Shown here one piece after another: positions 6,797 through 14,733 of a stretch of 14,733 nucleotides of DNA. The stretch lies in the NCBI GenBank assembly GCA_910589265.1, contig CAJUTQ010000030.1, forward strand, positions 1-14,733, written 5' to 3'. The notes under the pieces are model-generated. The model did not search any database and was not told the origin of the DNA. It saw only the letters and a program-made list of their open reading frames with translations. The translations under genes were made by a program, and so were the position numbers. The stretch comes from an uncultured Lachnospiraceae bacterium (GTDB lineage Bacteria; Bacillota; Clostridia; Lachnospirales; Lachnospiraceae). Within the stretch, counting starts at the first letter, position 1. Each line of letters starts with the position of its first letter.

Positions 6797-7255
6797 ATGG
6801 CAAAATATACAGCATTACAGGTTGCACATTGGTTTATTTACCACAACCAGATAATAGTGGAAGATATGGGAGCTGAGAAAATGACACTCTTAAAGTTATT
6901 GAAACTCCTTTATTATGCAGAAGGATGCTATCTGGCCATCAATGACGGTGAAAGCCTTTTTGATGAGAAGATTCTTGCATGGGAGCATGGTCCTGTTATA
7001 GAGGAAGTCTATAATGAGTATGCTGACATATACAATTTACCTGTTCCAGAAAAAACTGTTATAGAGAAGGAAGACGAATCATTATTAGAGCAGGTTTTCA
7101 AAGTATTTGGACAGTATTCTGCATGGGCTCTCCGTAACAAAACCCATGAGGAAACCCCATGGCTTGAAGCGACAGGGAATGGACAGTATCTTAATGGGGA
7201 AATCAGCCGCAGAATAATGATGGGATATTTTAAGGACAACTATATTGCAGCCTGA
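6797..7255 (+). CDS. Panacea-domain antitoxin-like protein
   Basis: I chose ATG 6797 (MAKYTALQVAHWFIYHNQ) because AGGAGG at 6785-6790 sits 6 bases upstream; the in-frame ATG at 6767 has no such site. The 152-residue protein shows the Panacea (DUF4065, SocA/GepA-like) pattern: MTLLKLLKLLYYAEGCYLAI, then ESLFDEKILAWEHGPVIEEVYNEY, and a C-terminal part with SAWALRNKTHEETPWLEA. The domain is known as a promiscuous antitoxin that neutralises unrelated toxins encoded next to it, usually by binding them directly. The gene is followed after 33 bases by a small gene on the same strand, matching a two-gene toxin-antitoxin operon. Candidate -10 boxes TATAAT lie at 6739-6744 and 6763-6768. The family call is strong; the antitoxin role is inferred from family and context. 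Confidence 0.88.
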   Translation: MAKYTALQVAHWFIYHNQIIVEDMGAEKMTLLKLLKLLYYAEGCYLAINDGESLFDEKILAWEHGPVIEEVYNEYADIYNLPVPEKTVIEKEDESLLEQVFKVFGQYSAWALRNKTHEETPWLEATGNGQYLNGEISRRIMMGYFKDNYIAA

Positions 7256-7288
7256 TTATTTTTAAAATATTTAAGAACTGGAGGAAAA

Positions 7289-7732
7289 ATGCCACCAAAG
7301 ATTAGAGATAATAAAAGAAACCAGGATAAAATCCAAAAAGTTCCATATGAACCATTATCAAAGCTTTGCTTTAGTTTTTCACATATGACATCTAATAACA
7401 GGTATAGTTTCAAAAAAGTTGATGCAGGTAATAAAGCAAATGCATACGAAAAGTTTATTGGTAAACTGGCAGAGCTTTCCAGAATTGATGTTATACAAGC
7501 CCACCAGCTTGGTAAAATAAGAGGTATGGAAAAGATACCTTATAAACAGTTATCTGAGAGCATGAAGCAGATCTGTATTGACACAGGTATTGTTTCTAAA
7601 GATAGCAAGGTAGCTGTTTTCAGGTTTAATAACCAGGATTACCGCATGATTTGCAAGGATGATATAATGCATCCAAACCTTATGCATATTATAGCATTTG
7701 ATTTTGATTTTAGTGCATATGACCATGGCTAA
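7289..7732 (+). CDS. Probable toxin partner of the Panacea protein
   Basis: ATG 7289 follows GGAGG (7280-7284) and lies 33 bases after the Panacea gene, so the two are almost surely co-transcribed. The 147-residue protein has a basic N-terminus (MPPKIRDNKRNQDKIQK), then CFSFSHMTSNNRYSFKKVD, a helical middle (AYEKFIGKLAELSRI), and a C-terminal beta-rich end: SKVAVFRFNNQDYRMICKDD then LMHIIAFDFDFSAYDHG. The ending 'F-F---YR---...HII-FD-D---Y-H' resembles small toxin-like proteins that end in a similar motif. No signal peptide or membrane segment is present. Toxin activity is inferred from position next to a Panacea gene; I cannot assign a catalytic mechanism. Confidence 0.7.
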   Translation: MPPKIRDNKRNQDKIQKVPYEPLSKLCFSFSHMTSNNRYSFKKVDAGNKANAYEKFIGKLAELSRIDVIQAHQLGKIRGMEKIPYKQLSESMKQICIDTGIVSKDSKVAVFRFNNQDYRMICKDDIMHPNLMHIIAFDFDFSAYDHG

Positions 7733-7748
7733 TCATTGTATTTAATAA

Positions 7749-7791
7749 AACAAGCTGTTCCTTTATAAGCACAGGGGACAGCTTGTTGTGT
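7749..7791 (+). terminator. Strong hairpin ending the Panacea operon
   Basis: AACAAGCTGT (7749-7758) pairs perfectly with ACAGCTTGTT (7778-7787). Inside, TCCT and AGGG can partly extend the stem. The 3' T-run is weak (GTGTTTATT) but the 5' side carries AATAAAA, so it could also stop transcription from the opposite strand. It lies 17 bases after the stop codon at 7732. Confidence 0.7.
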
Positions 7792-8290
7792 TTATTGAAA
7801 CCAGACTTCCATCCATATCATATTACAGCAGCTTTTGTTCTTTATATTAATTGAGAATGTTATAAGGAAGGAAAAACATCTGATGAAAAGTATTTTATGC
7901 TTTTATATCTATGAATTTTATGCTTATTAGTGCTGGCAGCAAGAAAAATAAAAGGGAATGAAAATTACCAAGAAAGGAAGAGGAGGATATGTTTGGTAAT
8001 GGGTGCATATTTGACCATTAGGATAAATCATGTATGATATATCTGCATTCCTGCATTATCATTATTTCTGCACTTTATATTCATCTATAATCTCATCTTT
8101 CGCTTATTTATATATCTTATATAATCATTCCTTTATATCCATGTCCTTGCCTTATACCATATATATTCCTGTATCCATCTGTAGCTGTATTAATATCTTC
8201 ATGCATGCATCATAATCTATCCATGTAAGACATATCCTACATCCTAAGATATATACCTGCATGATGTGCCTGCATCACCATACATAGGGC

Positions 8291-8318
8291 GGATGTCTGC
8301 CCTGATGTGCAGACATCC
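8291..8318. repeat. Perfect 10-bp hairpin
   Basis: GGATGTCTGC (8291-8300) and GCAGACATCC (8309-8318) are exact inverted copies around the loop CCTGATGT. No T-run follows on either strand, so a terminator is unlikely. It may be part of a structured RNA. Confidence 0.7.
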
Positions 8319-8390
8319 TTATCAATACCTTCATTCCTGCATCTGAATATGATGAGATATATGAAGCAAAGAACTTCTGCACTTAAGTAA

Positions 8391-8442
8391 CCTGTGGGCT
8401 GCCAGAAAACCATTTTTTGTATACTTAAAGGCAGCCCACAGG
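8391..8442. repeat. Perfect 13-bp inverted repeat
   Basis: CCTGTGGGCTGCC (8391-8403) and GGCAGCCCACAGG (8430-8442) are exact inverted copies around a 26-base loop (8404-8429). The stem is GC-rich in an AT-rich area and would be very stable as RNA. No T-run follows. Confidence 0.75.
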
Positions 8443-8752
8443 AATATCTATTAATATATACAGGCCATTTTGCAACAAAATCTGGAGCTTGCAACCTGCA
8501 GCATAAAACTCCCTGCAACAGGCTTTCGCTCTCGCAATCACCACAAACCTTTATAAACAGGGACTTGCGAACATCATATGCAATTTCAAAAGCATTCTAC
8601 AGGCTGTGAATCTATGGTTTTTGTTCTACAAATTGCAAAAATTTCAAAATTTTTAAACCCAACCCATAATATCCCTCCCCCTCTTTCTTCTTCCAACTCC
8701 CCACCAAAACAACTAAATTTATACTATCTTTAAACAAAAATATACAATATTG

Positions 8753-8782
8753 TTGATAAAACTCAATAAAAGGTGATATAAT
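8753..8782 (+). promoter_or_regulatory. Promoter of the LRR surface protein gene
   Basis: TTGATA (8753-8758) and TATAAT (8777-8782) are separated by 18 bases, near the vegetative consensus. Transcription would start near 8789, giving a leader of about 95 bases before ATG 8885. The leader contains a weak AATGCC/GGCATT stem. Confidence 0.75.
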
Positions 8783-8884
8783 CTATGTTGTAATTCCATT
8801 TAATGCCATTTATATCATGAATTTTGTTTCATAAAACAAGGCATTTTAATGGTGAACAAAAACTAAAAAAGGAGGATTTCTAAT

Positions 8885-10213
8885 ATGAAGAACATGATTA
8901 AAACAAAAAAAGTAACAATTGTAACTGCAATGGCTATCTGTATGGTGTCAGTTGCAGTATTGATAGCAATAAAGCTGTTAGGGGTATCTTTTGCAGGCAG
9001 CAATGCAGGGCAAGGTGATACAGTTAAAGTTGGAAATGGTAAATATAAGATTATAAGCGAATATGATTCTTTTGCTCAATATATTGGTCCAACGAAAAAT
9101 TCTGTTAAGACAGTGACAATTCCTGATACAATAAAAGCTGGTGGAAAAACCTATAAAGTTGTAAGTATTGGAGATTATGCACTTAATGACAGTGGCAGGA
9201 CTTTAAAAAAAGTTACCATTGGGAGAAATGTAATATGTATTGGGAAAATGGCATTCCGATATGCTGGCAAACTTAAAACCATGACGATTAAAACAACACA
9301 TCTTACTGAGGAAAATGTCAAACTGGCTTCTTTTCATGCTTTAAATAAGAAAGTAACTATTATCGTGCCAGAACAGAAACTGGAAGAGTATACAAAAATT
9401 CTTAAGTCAAAAGATGTAGGTTTAACAGGAAAAAACCAGAAAGTGAAAGGGAAGAGGATGGAGGAACTGTATGATGCTGTCTTCGACTTGAATTCTGCTG
9501 TTCCTGATCCAGAGGTTAAAATGGGAATTAACACTGCATACGAACTGAGACTGAAGCAGACAAAAGAAACAAATGAATATTCTGCAAGGGATACAATTCC
9601 TGTTGCAATGAAAATCAGGATGGACCAGAAAATATATTACAGATGGCAGCCATATATGGCAGAAAAAGGATTTTATATTATGTGTGGCACATGTGGAAGA
9701 ATGTTTAAGGCAGATAAAGGACTTTCTAATACTCATACAACTTTTGATAATCACACATATGTTCCAATGAATGACAGGATAAACTGTGTACTGACTAATA
9801 ATATTTTTGGATATAAGTATCCAGAATCTTTTGTAGCATGGAGACAGGTATATTCCCAAAAACCATGCAGTGCTGTGATTAAGATTACCTTACCTGATGG
9901 ACTTGACTACAAAGATGGAAGTATAGGTGTATTTGCATCTTTTATATTACCTATTGAAGATTTCTATGGTGATCCACCTCGTAGAGTAAAACATGAATTA
10001 TACCAGACAGAAGTTAATGGAAATGAAGTTACAATTACCATTGATGATGTAAGAGTATTTACACGAGCATATGATAATCTTTATATTGAATTAGGAACAG
10101 AAATGAATGATAGTGCAGCAGATTCTAATGTAATAGAAGCATCACTTGTTTATAACTATGGAGAAGGCAATAAAACAGTTGATTTCAATGAAGTAACTGT
10201 TCTGAAACCTTAA
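8885..10213 (+). CDS. Secreted BspA-like leucine-rich-repeat protein
   Basis: ATG 8885 follows GGAGGA (8871-8876) at 8 bases. The 442-residue protein starts with a basic MKNMIKTKK and a long hydrophobic segment (about residues 10-35, VTIVTAMAICMVSVAVLIAI), a signal peptide or membrane anchor. Residues about 55-180 carry BspA-type (LRR_5) repeats: VKTVTIPDTI--GGKTYKVVSIGDYAL, LKKVTIGRNVICIGKMAF, LKTMTIKTTHL. The last ~260 residues are unfamiliar; they hold a CGTCGRMF segment (about residues 266-273) with downstream histidines (NTHTTF, DNHTY) that might bind zinc, and beta-rich stretches. No LPXTG anchor or C-terminal membrane segment is seen. BspA-like proteins mediate surface binding in many host-associated bacteria. 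It has its own promoter and terminator, and a dead copy of its start may lie at 6611. The LRR call is good; the C-terminal role is unknown. Confidence 0.78.
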   Translation: MKNMIKTKKVTIVTAMAICMVSVAVLIAIKLLGVSFAGSNAGQGDTVKVGNGKYKIISEYDSFAQYIGPTKNSVKTVTIPDTIKAGGKTYKVVSIGDYALNDSGRTLKKVTIGRNVICIGKMAFRYAGKLKTMTIKTTHLTEENVKLASFHALNKKVTIIVPEQKLEEYTKILKSKDVGLTGKNQKVKGKRMEELYDAVFDLNSAVPDPEVKMGINTAYELRLKQTKETNEYSARDTIPVAMKIRMDQKIYYRWQPYMAEKGFYIMCGTCGRMFKADKGLSNTHTTFDNHTYVPMNDRINCVLTNNIFGYKYPESFVAWRQVYSQKPCSAVIKITLPDGLDYKDGSIGVFASFILPIEDFYGDPPRRVKHELYQTEVNGNEVTITIDDVRVFTRAYDNLYIELGTEMNDSAADSNVIEASLVYNYGEGNKTVDFNEVTVLKP

Positions 10214-10246
10214 TAATACAGACTGTTTATTGTATTAACAAGAAAG

Positions 10247-10277
10247 ACCTGTGTATTTTTTAACACAGGTTTTTTTT
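10247..10277 (+). terminator. Intrinsic terminator of the LRR gene
   Basis: ACCTGTGT (10247-10254) pairs with ACACAGGT (10263-10270) around an 8-base loop and is followed by seven T. It lies 33 bases after the stop at 10213. Later sequence to 10417 is AT-rich with no clear -35/-10 pair for the next gene. Confidence 0.9.
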
Positions 10278-10417
10278 GTGTGTTAAAAAAAATTTTGCCA
10301 TAAAACTATAATTTTCAAAAAATTCTCTTTTCTCTCATGAAAAAAATACATATTAAGTTGGAAAAACAGCATTTATGCTTTTAAATAGATAATTTTTAAT
10401 AAGGGGGTAATTATGAA

Positions 10418-13400
10418 GTGGTTAAATTATTGAAAAAAGTTGTATCAGCATTTTTGGCATCAATCATGTGTCTTCCGGCTGGTCTGGTAAACATTGCAAG
10501 TGCAGAAGAAACTGATACTAATACTGTTACTACAGTTACTTTAGCAGATACTGAAAATGGTCTGATGCAATTTTCTGAAGAATGCATGGATGCATCAACA
10601 GCTAATCAAGATGGATACCATATGGTCCAGGTTGGTGAAGATGGGCAGATGAAACAAATTGAAAACGATGGCTCAATATGGGCTTTTAATGCTGGAGACA
10701 GTGTTGAGGTTGAATTGCTGCCAAATGAAAATTATGAGGTTGGTTCTTTCTCTGTCAAAGATGCTGCCAGCGGAAATATTCTAGCATACAGGCAAACAAC
10801 AGATAATATTTTTTCTTTTACAATGCCAGAACAGAGTTTGTCTGTAGAGGCAACATTTAAACAGGAAGAGGATAAAAGAGCAGATTTAACTGATTCGGAT
10901 GCAATTGCACTTCAAGAAAGGATTGATGCATTGCCTGAAGAAGAAGGTTTTTATGAGTCATATGAACAGATGGATGAAACAGAGTTACAAGGGCTGTGGG
11001 ATGAAACCAATAATATTGGTGAAAGTTATTTTAATGAATTTTCTGCTGAACAAAAAGAACAGGTAGACCCTTCAAAACTATATTCAACTTTACTTCTGCT
11101 AGATGGATACCAGGAAAATGACAGCTCTGCAATTCCTGATAATGATACAGTACAAGACTTGCAAGACAGGATTAATGACCTGCCAGATGTATGCGATATA
11201 GCGGAAACAACAGATATTAATGAAAATAATTATGCAAACTACTGTTATAGTAGCGAAAGCACTACAATGAAAATAACAGAAGAGGAACAGGACAAGGTAT
11301 TCCTTGAAACTTTGGAGCTGTCTGAAAAATTATCAGATATTGACAACACTTACATTAGTGAAACATTTGATGTGAAACCTCTGTCTGAAATGGTAATGTT
11401 TTTCACTGCTGGAGCCAGTGTACCTGCTGCAAGGGCTGGAGGGATGATAGATGTAACAGAGGAATCTCCTTTAAAAAAGGTAGACAAAGATGGTCTCTAT
11501 CCAACAAAAGGTGTTTATACTGTTGATGACTGGCTTGAGGAACATTATTCATCTGAATTTTCCCTACATGCAAACATGACAGATACAGCTACGGATAAGA
11601 GCAAAAAGTACAACACTGTGGCATACTGTGCCAACCCATCAAGAGCAAGGTATCATGTGGGAAGCAATAAATCGACAGCTTTCACAACAAGCAATTTGAA
11701 AGAGCTAAAAGGAGACTTAGAGTCAGACCCGGCATTAACAATAAAATTAATTTTATGGTATGGCAAAAAAGGTCCAGGGTATGGGAATGATGATGCACCA
11801 GAAGTTGATTATGTATCAACACATTTCGCTTTAGGCAAAGCATATGCCAATGACACAGGAAATGAAAGCAAAACCCATGCAAGCTTGACTGAATGGAAAG
11901 ATTTATATAAGTTTTGCAAAAAGAAAGCAGACAAAATAAGGGAGGACAGGGTAGTTAACTGGCCTGATCCAGGAAAACTTAAAAAAGATAAGACTATTGA
12001 TTTTGCAAATTTCAGGGTTTTTGCTGTAATCCCACCAGAGTCAACTGAAAAGTACCAGCATATCTTCTTTTACACTCTTGAAGATTATGATACAAGTGTA
12101 GACCCTTTAGAAGCGTACTTATATAAGACTGAATCTGACAGCACAAAGGGTGCTAAAAACCCAGGTTCAACACTTAAAGATGCTGAGTTTGTAGTCGAGT
12201 TTTATCTGGATACCAACTATACATCTGTAAAAGATGCTGAACATGCTGAACCTACAGCTAAATGGACATTTGCTACTAAAAATTATGACTCATATCTGGA
12301 AAATCATGAAATTTCAGGTATAAGTACTTTTGATATTTGTGGTGACTATGCAAAAAAAGATCATGAAGGAAGCCAAGTTCCGATGGCCGCAATTGATTTT
12401 GGTCCAATTGATAGAGACGAAGAAAATAGAAATAAGTGGAAAAATGATTTTATAGCTGACAAGGATTTAGCATCATGGCAGCAGTACTGGGGGCAGAAGG
12501 GTACATATATCATTTATGAAAAAAGTGCCTCAAAAGGGTTTAAACTTAAGGGTGAAATGTATGCCATGGGAGCCCCAACAAAGACTACTACAAAAAATGT
12601 AAAAGAGGGTATTGCTCTTTTCTATAACCCTGACAATGAAGTATACAAAGTCAATGGTGAGAAAATCGCTGCACCAATCAAGGGACATGACGAATCAGGG
12701 ACAGGTGTTGCATTAGAAGTATCCAATGTACAGCAAGTCCCTTCAATAAAGACCAATGCAAGTATTTGGCATATGAGAGGACAGCCAGATGTACAATATG
12801 TAAAGGTAAATGGAGGCCCTTTAGATGTACAGGATACTGTGATTTTAGACAATAACAAAGTCAAAGATGCAAAATATGTTGTCACCACTTATCTTTTTGA
12901 CAAAACTTCCAATAAATATGTTGATATTAAATGGAAGAATAATATTGCTGCATCAGATAAAGTTAAGGTAACTGTTAATAATGACACTCCTGCAAGTGAA
13001 ACAGACGGGCCTTCAATATCATATGAATTAACATCAGATGCTGTACCTGAAAGTGGTGAATATGAATTTACTGTTGATGGCAATATTGCTACAACATCTG
13101 GTCTTGCTGGACATACCCTTGTTTTCATAAATAAATTTGAAATCACATCAGGTGGAAAAACGACTAAAACAGAGTCAAGCAAAGATGATACAGCAGAATA
13201 TATATATTTAAAGGATGAACCGGAACCAGACACACCTGAAGCTTCTACAAGTATAATGAGCAGCCAGATTAAAAGAAAAGCTGGCACTGGGGAATCTATT
13301 ATTTATGCTGGAAAATACAAAGATGAAACTTTTAAAGAAGGTGGCGGGGAAATATTACAGTCACTGACTGATACAATAGACTATACTGGTCTTGAATCAG

Positions 13401-14602
13401 GTAAATCATATACAATCAAAGCATGGTTAATGAATGCGGATACAGGTGAAAATGCTACAGATGCAGCAGGAAATGAAATCAAATGTGAAACAACCAAGAC
13501 AGCTTCTGGTGCTTCAGGCTCATGGGATGTAAAATTTGAATTTGATGCAACTGGACTTGGTGGAAAAAAGTATGTTGCATTTGCTGAAATCTATGATGGA
13601 GGCACTAAAAAGTTTGATTTAAAAGATAAAGACAATAAATTTGAAACATTTTTAATACCTGGAATTGAAACAAAGCTGACTGATACCAGTACTGGTACTA
13701 ACTTTACAGCTGGAGGTAACTCACTTCTTGTTGATAAAATTACATATAATAATCTGCTTCCAGGGGTACAATATAAAGTAATATCAAGACTTGTTGATGC
13801 ATCAACTGGCGAAACAGGTACAGATGCAAATGGCAATGAAATGAAAAGTGAAACAGAATTTACTGCAGATAATAGCTCTGGAAGCTATGATGTAGAACTT
13901 GAGTTTAATATTGATGCCTCAAATGCCAAAGTCTATGTTGCTTTTGAAGAAATATTTATCGAAAAGGGCAGCCCTGGTTCTGGAGAATGGGTACTTGTAG
14001 CAGACCATAAGGATGTCATGGATGAGAATCAGAAGACTGTTGTTCCTGGCATTAAGACCTTTGCAAAAGACCAGAAAACAGATGGGCATTTGTCGTATGC
14101 TGAAGGAGAAATGGTTATATATGACACATTGCACTATGAAAATTTTGTTCCTGGCTTAAAGTACAGGGTCGATAGTGAATTGGTTGATGTTGCCACAAAT
14201 AAGGTTGTAGTTGATGATGATGGTGTAGCACAAGCCCTGACAATGTATTTTACAGCAGATGAAAATTTTGATGCTGGCAGATACCTTACTTATGGTGACA
14301 TCAAACCAGAGAACCATGATGGAAATGGCATTGTATTTAGATTAAATGGTGAAAGCTTTGCTGGAAAAACCCTTGTTATTTTTGAGAGGGTATATGTGGA
14401 AGATGAAACAGGGACACATCTAGTAGCATCCCATACAGACCCATTGGACGAAAACCAGACTATCCATGTCCCTAAAATATGGACAAATGCGATTGATGTT
14501 GAAACCCAGACAAATATTTCTTATGCAGATGAGACTGCCATTATCAAGGATACAGTTTCTTATGAAAACCTTATCCCTGGGCTTACCTACGAATTATACT
14601 AA
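10418..14602 (+). pseudogene. Giant VaFE/TQ-repeat surface protein, cut off by an IS
   Basis: The 1394-codon frame starts at GTG 10418 with GGGGG (10403-10407) 10 bases upstream; an ATG at 10413 is in another frame and stops after 6 codons. A signal peptide (KLLKKVVSAFLASIMCLPAG, cleavage near IASA/EE) leads to: an InlB-B-like repeat (about residues 85-150, ending FSFTMPEQSLSVEATFK); a thioester-like (TED) domain with Cys404 (AYCANPSRA), LWYGKKGPGYG and YVSTHFALGKAY; beta-rich stalk regions including WTFATKNY (from residue 615); then VaFE/T-Q ester-bond repeats at about 945-1080, 1081-1208, 1209-1350 and 1351-1394. Such proteins are secreted, wall-anchored adhesins whose repeats are stiffened by Thr-Gln ester bonds. 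The fourth repeat stops at GLTYELY, where an IS630-type element starts, so the remaining repeats and wall anchor are missing. The protein could still be made but not anchored. Flanking fragments show it belongs to a duplicated family. Confidence 0.82.
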
Positions 14603-14733
14603 TTCCACTTTAAATCAGGAAGAAAATATGTTAAAATGTAAATATGAGTTATAGTAAAGATTTAAGAGAAAGAGCAGTAAAATATTATAAATCAGGACAT
14701 ACATTAAAAGAAACAAGTGAAATATTTGGTGCA
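14600..14733 (+). mobile_element. IS630-type element, left end
   Basis: The surface-protein frame breaks at TA 14600-14601, and a transposase of IS630 type begins 43 bases later. IS630-family elements insert at TA and duplicate it, which fits the break. The end sequence begins near AATTCCACTTTAAATCAGG. The right end lies outside the window, so the exact terminal repeat cannot be confirmed. Confidence 0.65.
14644..14733 (+). CDS. IS630-family transposase, N-terminal part (runs off window)
   Basis: ATG 14644 opens a frame that stays open to the window end (30 codons): MSYSKDLRERAVKYYKSGHT, LKETSEIFGA. 'MSYSKDLRERAV-Y---GHT--E----F' is the typical start of IS630-type transposases, an N-terminal helix-turn-helix that binds the element ends; the DDE core would follow. 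No ribosome site sits directly before this ATG. An AGGAAG (14618-14623) serves instead an 8-codon frame (ATG 14628 to TAG 14652-14654) that overlaps the transposase start, so translation may be coupled. Only the first 30 residues can be seen, so intactness is unknown. Confidence 0.82.
   Translation, partial: MSYSKDLRERAVKYYKSGHTLKETSEIFGA

Larger units (their letters stand above)
7792..8752. other. Non-coding region, about 1 kb, pyrimidine-rich plus strand
   Basis: I see no credible gene. From about 8025 to 8720 the plus strand is rich in C and T and poor in G, with scattered repeats of CCTGCAT, ATTCCTG and ATATATC-like words but no regular period. Two perfect hairpins lie at 8291-8318 and 8391-8442. 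A 15-codon frame at 7883-7930 (MKSILCFYIYEFYAY) has GGAAGG upstream, and a 10-codon frame follows GGAGGAT at 7981-7987; both are too short to support. A minus-strand frame at 8518-8237 begins with TTG and lacks a ribosome site. The strand bias would fit an RNA read from the minus strand, or a decayed gene. Confidence 0.55.

Noticed and set aside
7883..7930. 15-codon frame MKSILCFYIYEFYAY with GGAAGG upstream, possible small toxin peptide
   Set aside because: Very short, spacing to the ribosome site is long, and nothing else supports it.
8030..8290. Recurring CCTGCAT words suggestive of a repeat array or CRISPR
   Set aside because: Copies are short, unevenly spaced and not separated by unique spacers of equal length.
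8391..8442. Invertible promoter bounded by the 13-bp inverted repeat
   Set aside because: The 26-base segment between the arms holds no promoter, and the gene promoter lies 300 bases downstream outside it.
8237..8518. Minus-strand frame of 93 codons
   Set aside because: TTG start without a ribosome site and cysteine-rich odd composition; it covers the two hairpins and looks like chance.
14466..14654. Plus-strand frame of 62 codons across the IS junction
   Set aside because: Overlaps the surface-protein frame out of phase; only its last 8 codons have a possible ribosome site.

Overview
The window is AT-rich DNA from a low-GC Firmicute, most likely a gut Clostridia of the Lachnospiraceae type. 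The support is strong GGAGG-type ribosome sites, TTGATA/TATAAT-type promoters, large secreted VaFE-repeat surface proteins of the kind common in that group, a Panacea-domain gene pair, and IS256- and IS630-like transposase pieces. I cannot name a species.

Layout. (1) 1-500: two small minus-strand genes with good promoters and ribosome sites; the second runs off the left edge. (2) About 510-2116: a surface-protein-like reading frame with no start signal, joined near 1970 to the last ~48 codons of an HxlR-type regulator, so two broken genes are fused. (3) 2117-2723: a 0.6-kb gap with a perfect 22-bp palindrome and phased repeats that could be recombinase or repressor sites. (4) 2724-5484: an AT-rich two-gene unit, a B12-domain-type radical SAM protein and a P-loop ATPase overlapping by 8 bases. 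This pair is the best candidate here for an undescribed system. (5) 5678-6660: the left end of an IS256-type element running directly into a fragment of a VaFE-type surface protein, then a second fragment of the same domain, then a decayed copy of a surface-protein gene start. (6) 6797-7732: a Panacea-domain protein and a small partner, a probable toxin-antitoxin operon, closed by a strong hairpin. (7) 7790-8752: about 1 kb without a credible gene, pyrimidine-rich on the plus strand and holding two perfect hairpins. (8) 8753-10277: a complete transcription unit (promoter, ribosome site, secreted BspA-like LRR protein, terminator). (9) 10418-14602: a very large secreted VaFE/TQ-repeat surface protein cut off within its fourth repeat by an IS630-type element whose transposase starts at 14644 and leaves the window.

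Taken together this looks like a surface-adhesin island that has been duplicated, broken and used as a landing site. Intact and fragmentary paralogues of the same surface protein alternate with insertion sequences, a toxin-antitoxin pair and the radical SAM/ATPase cassette. The radical SAM and ATPase genes probably work together (overlap, same strand, shared composition); the Panacea pair is probably a separate self-contained module. All functional statements come from reading motifs by eye, not from database searches.
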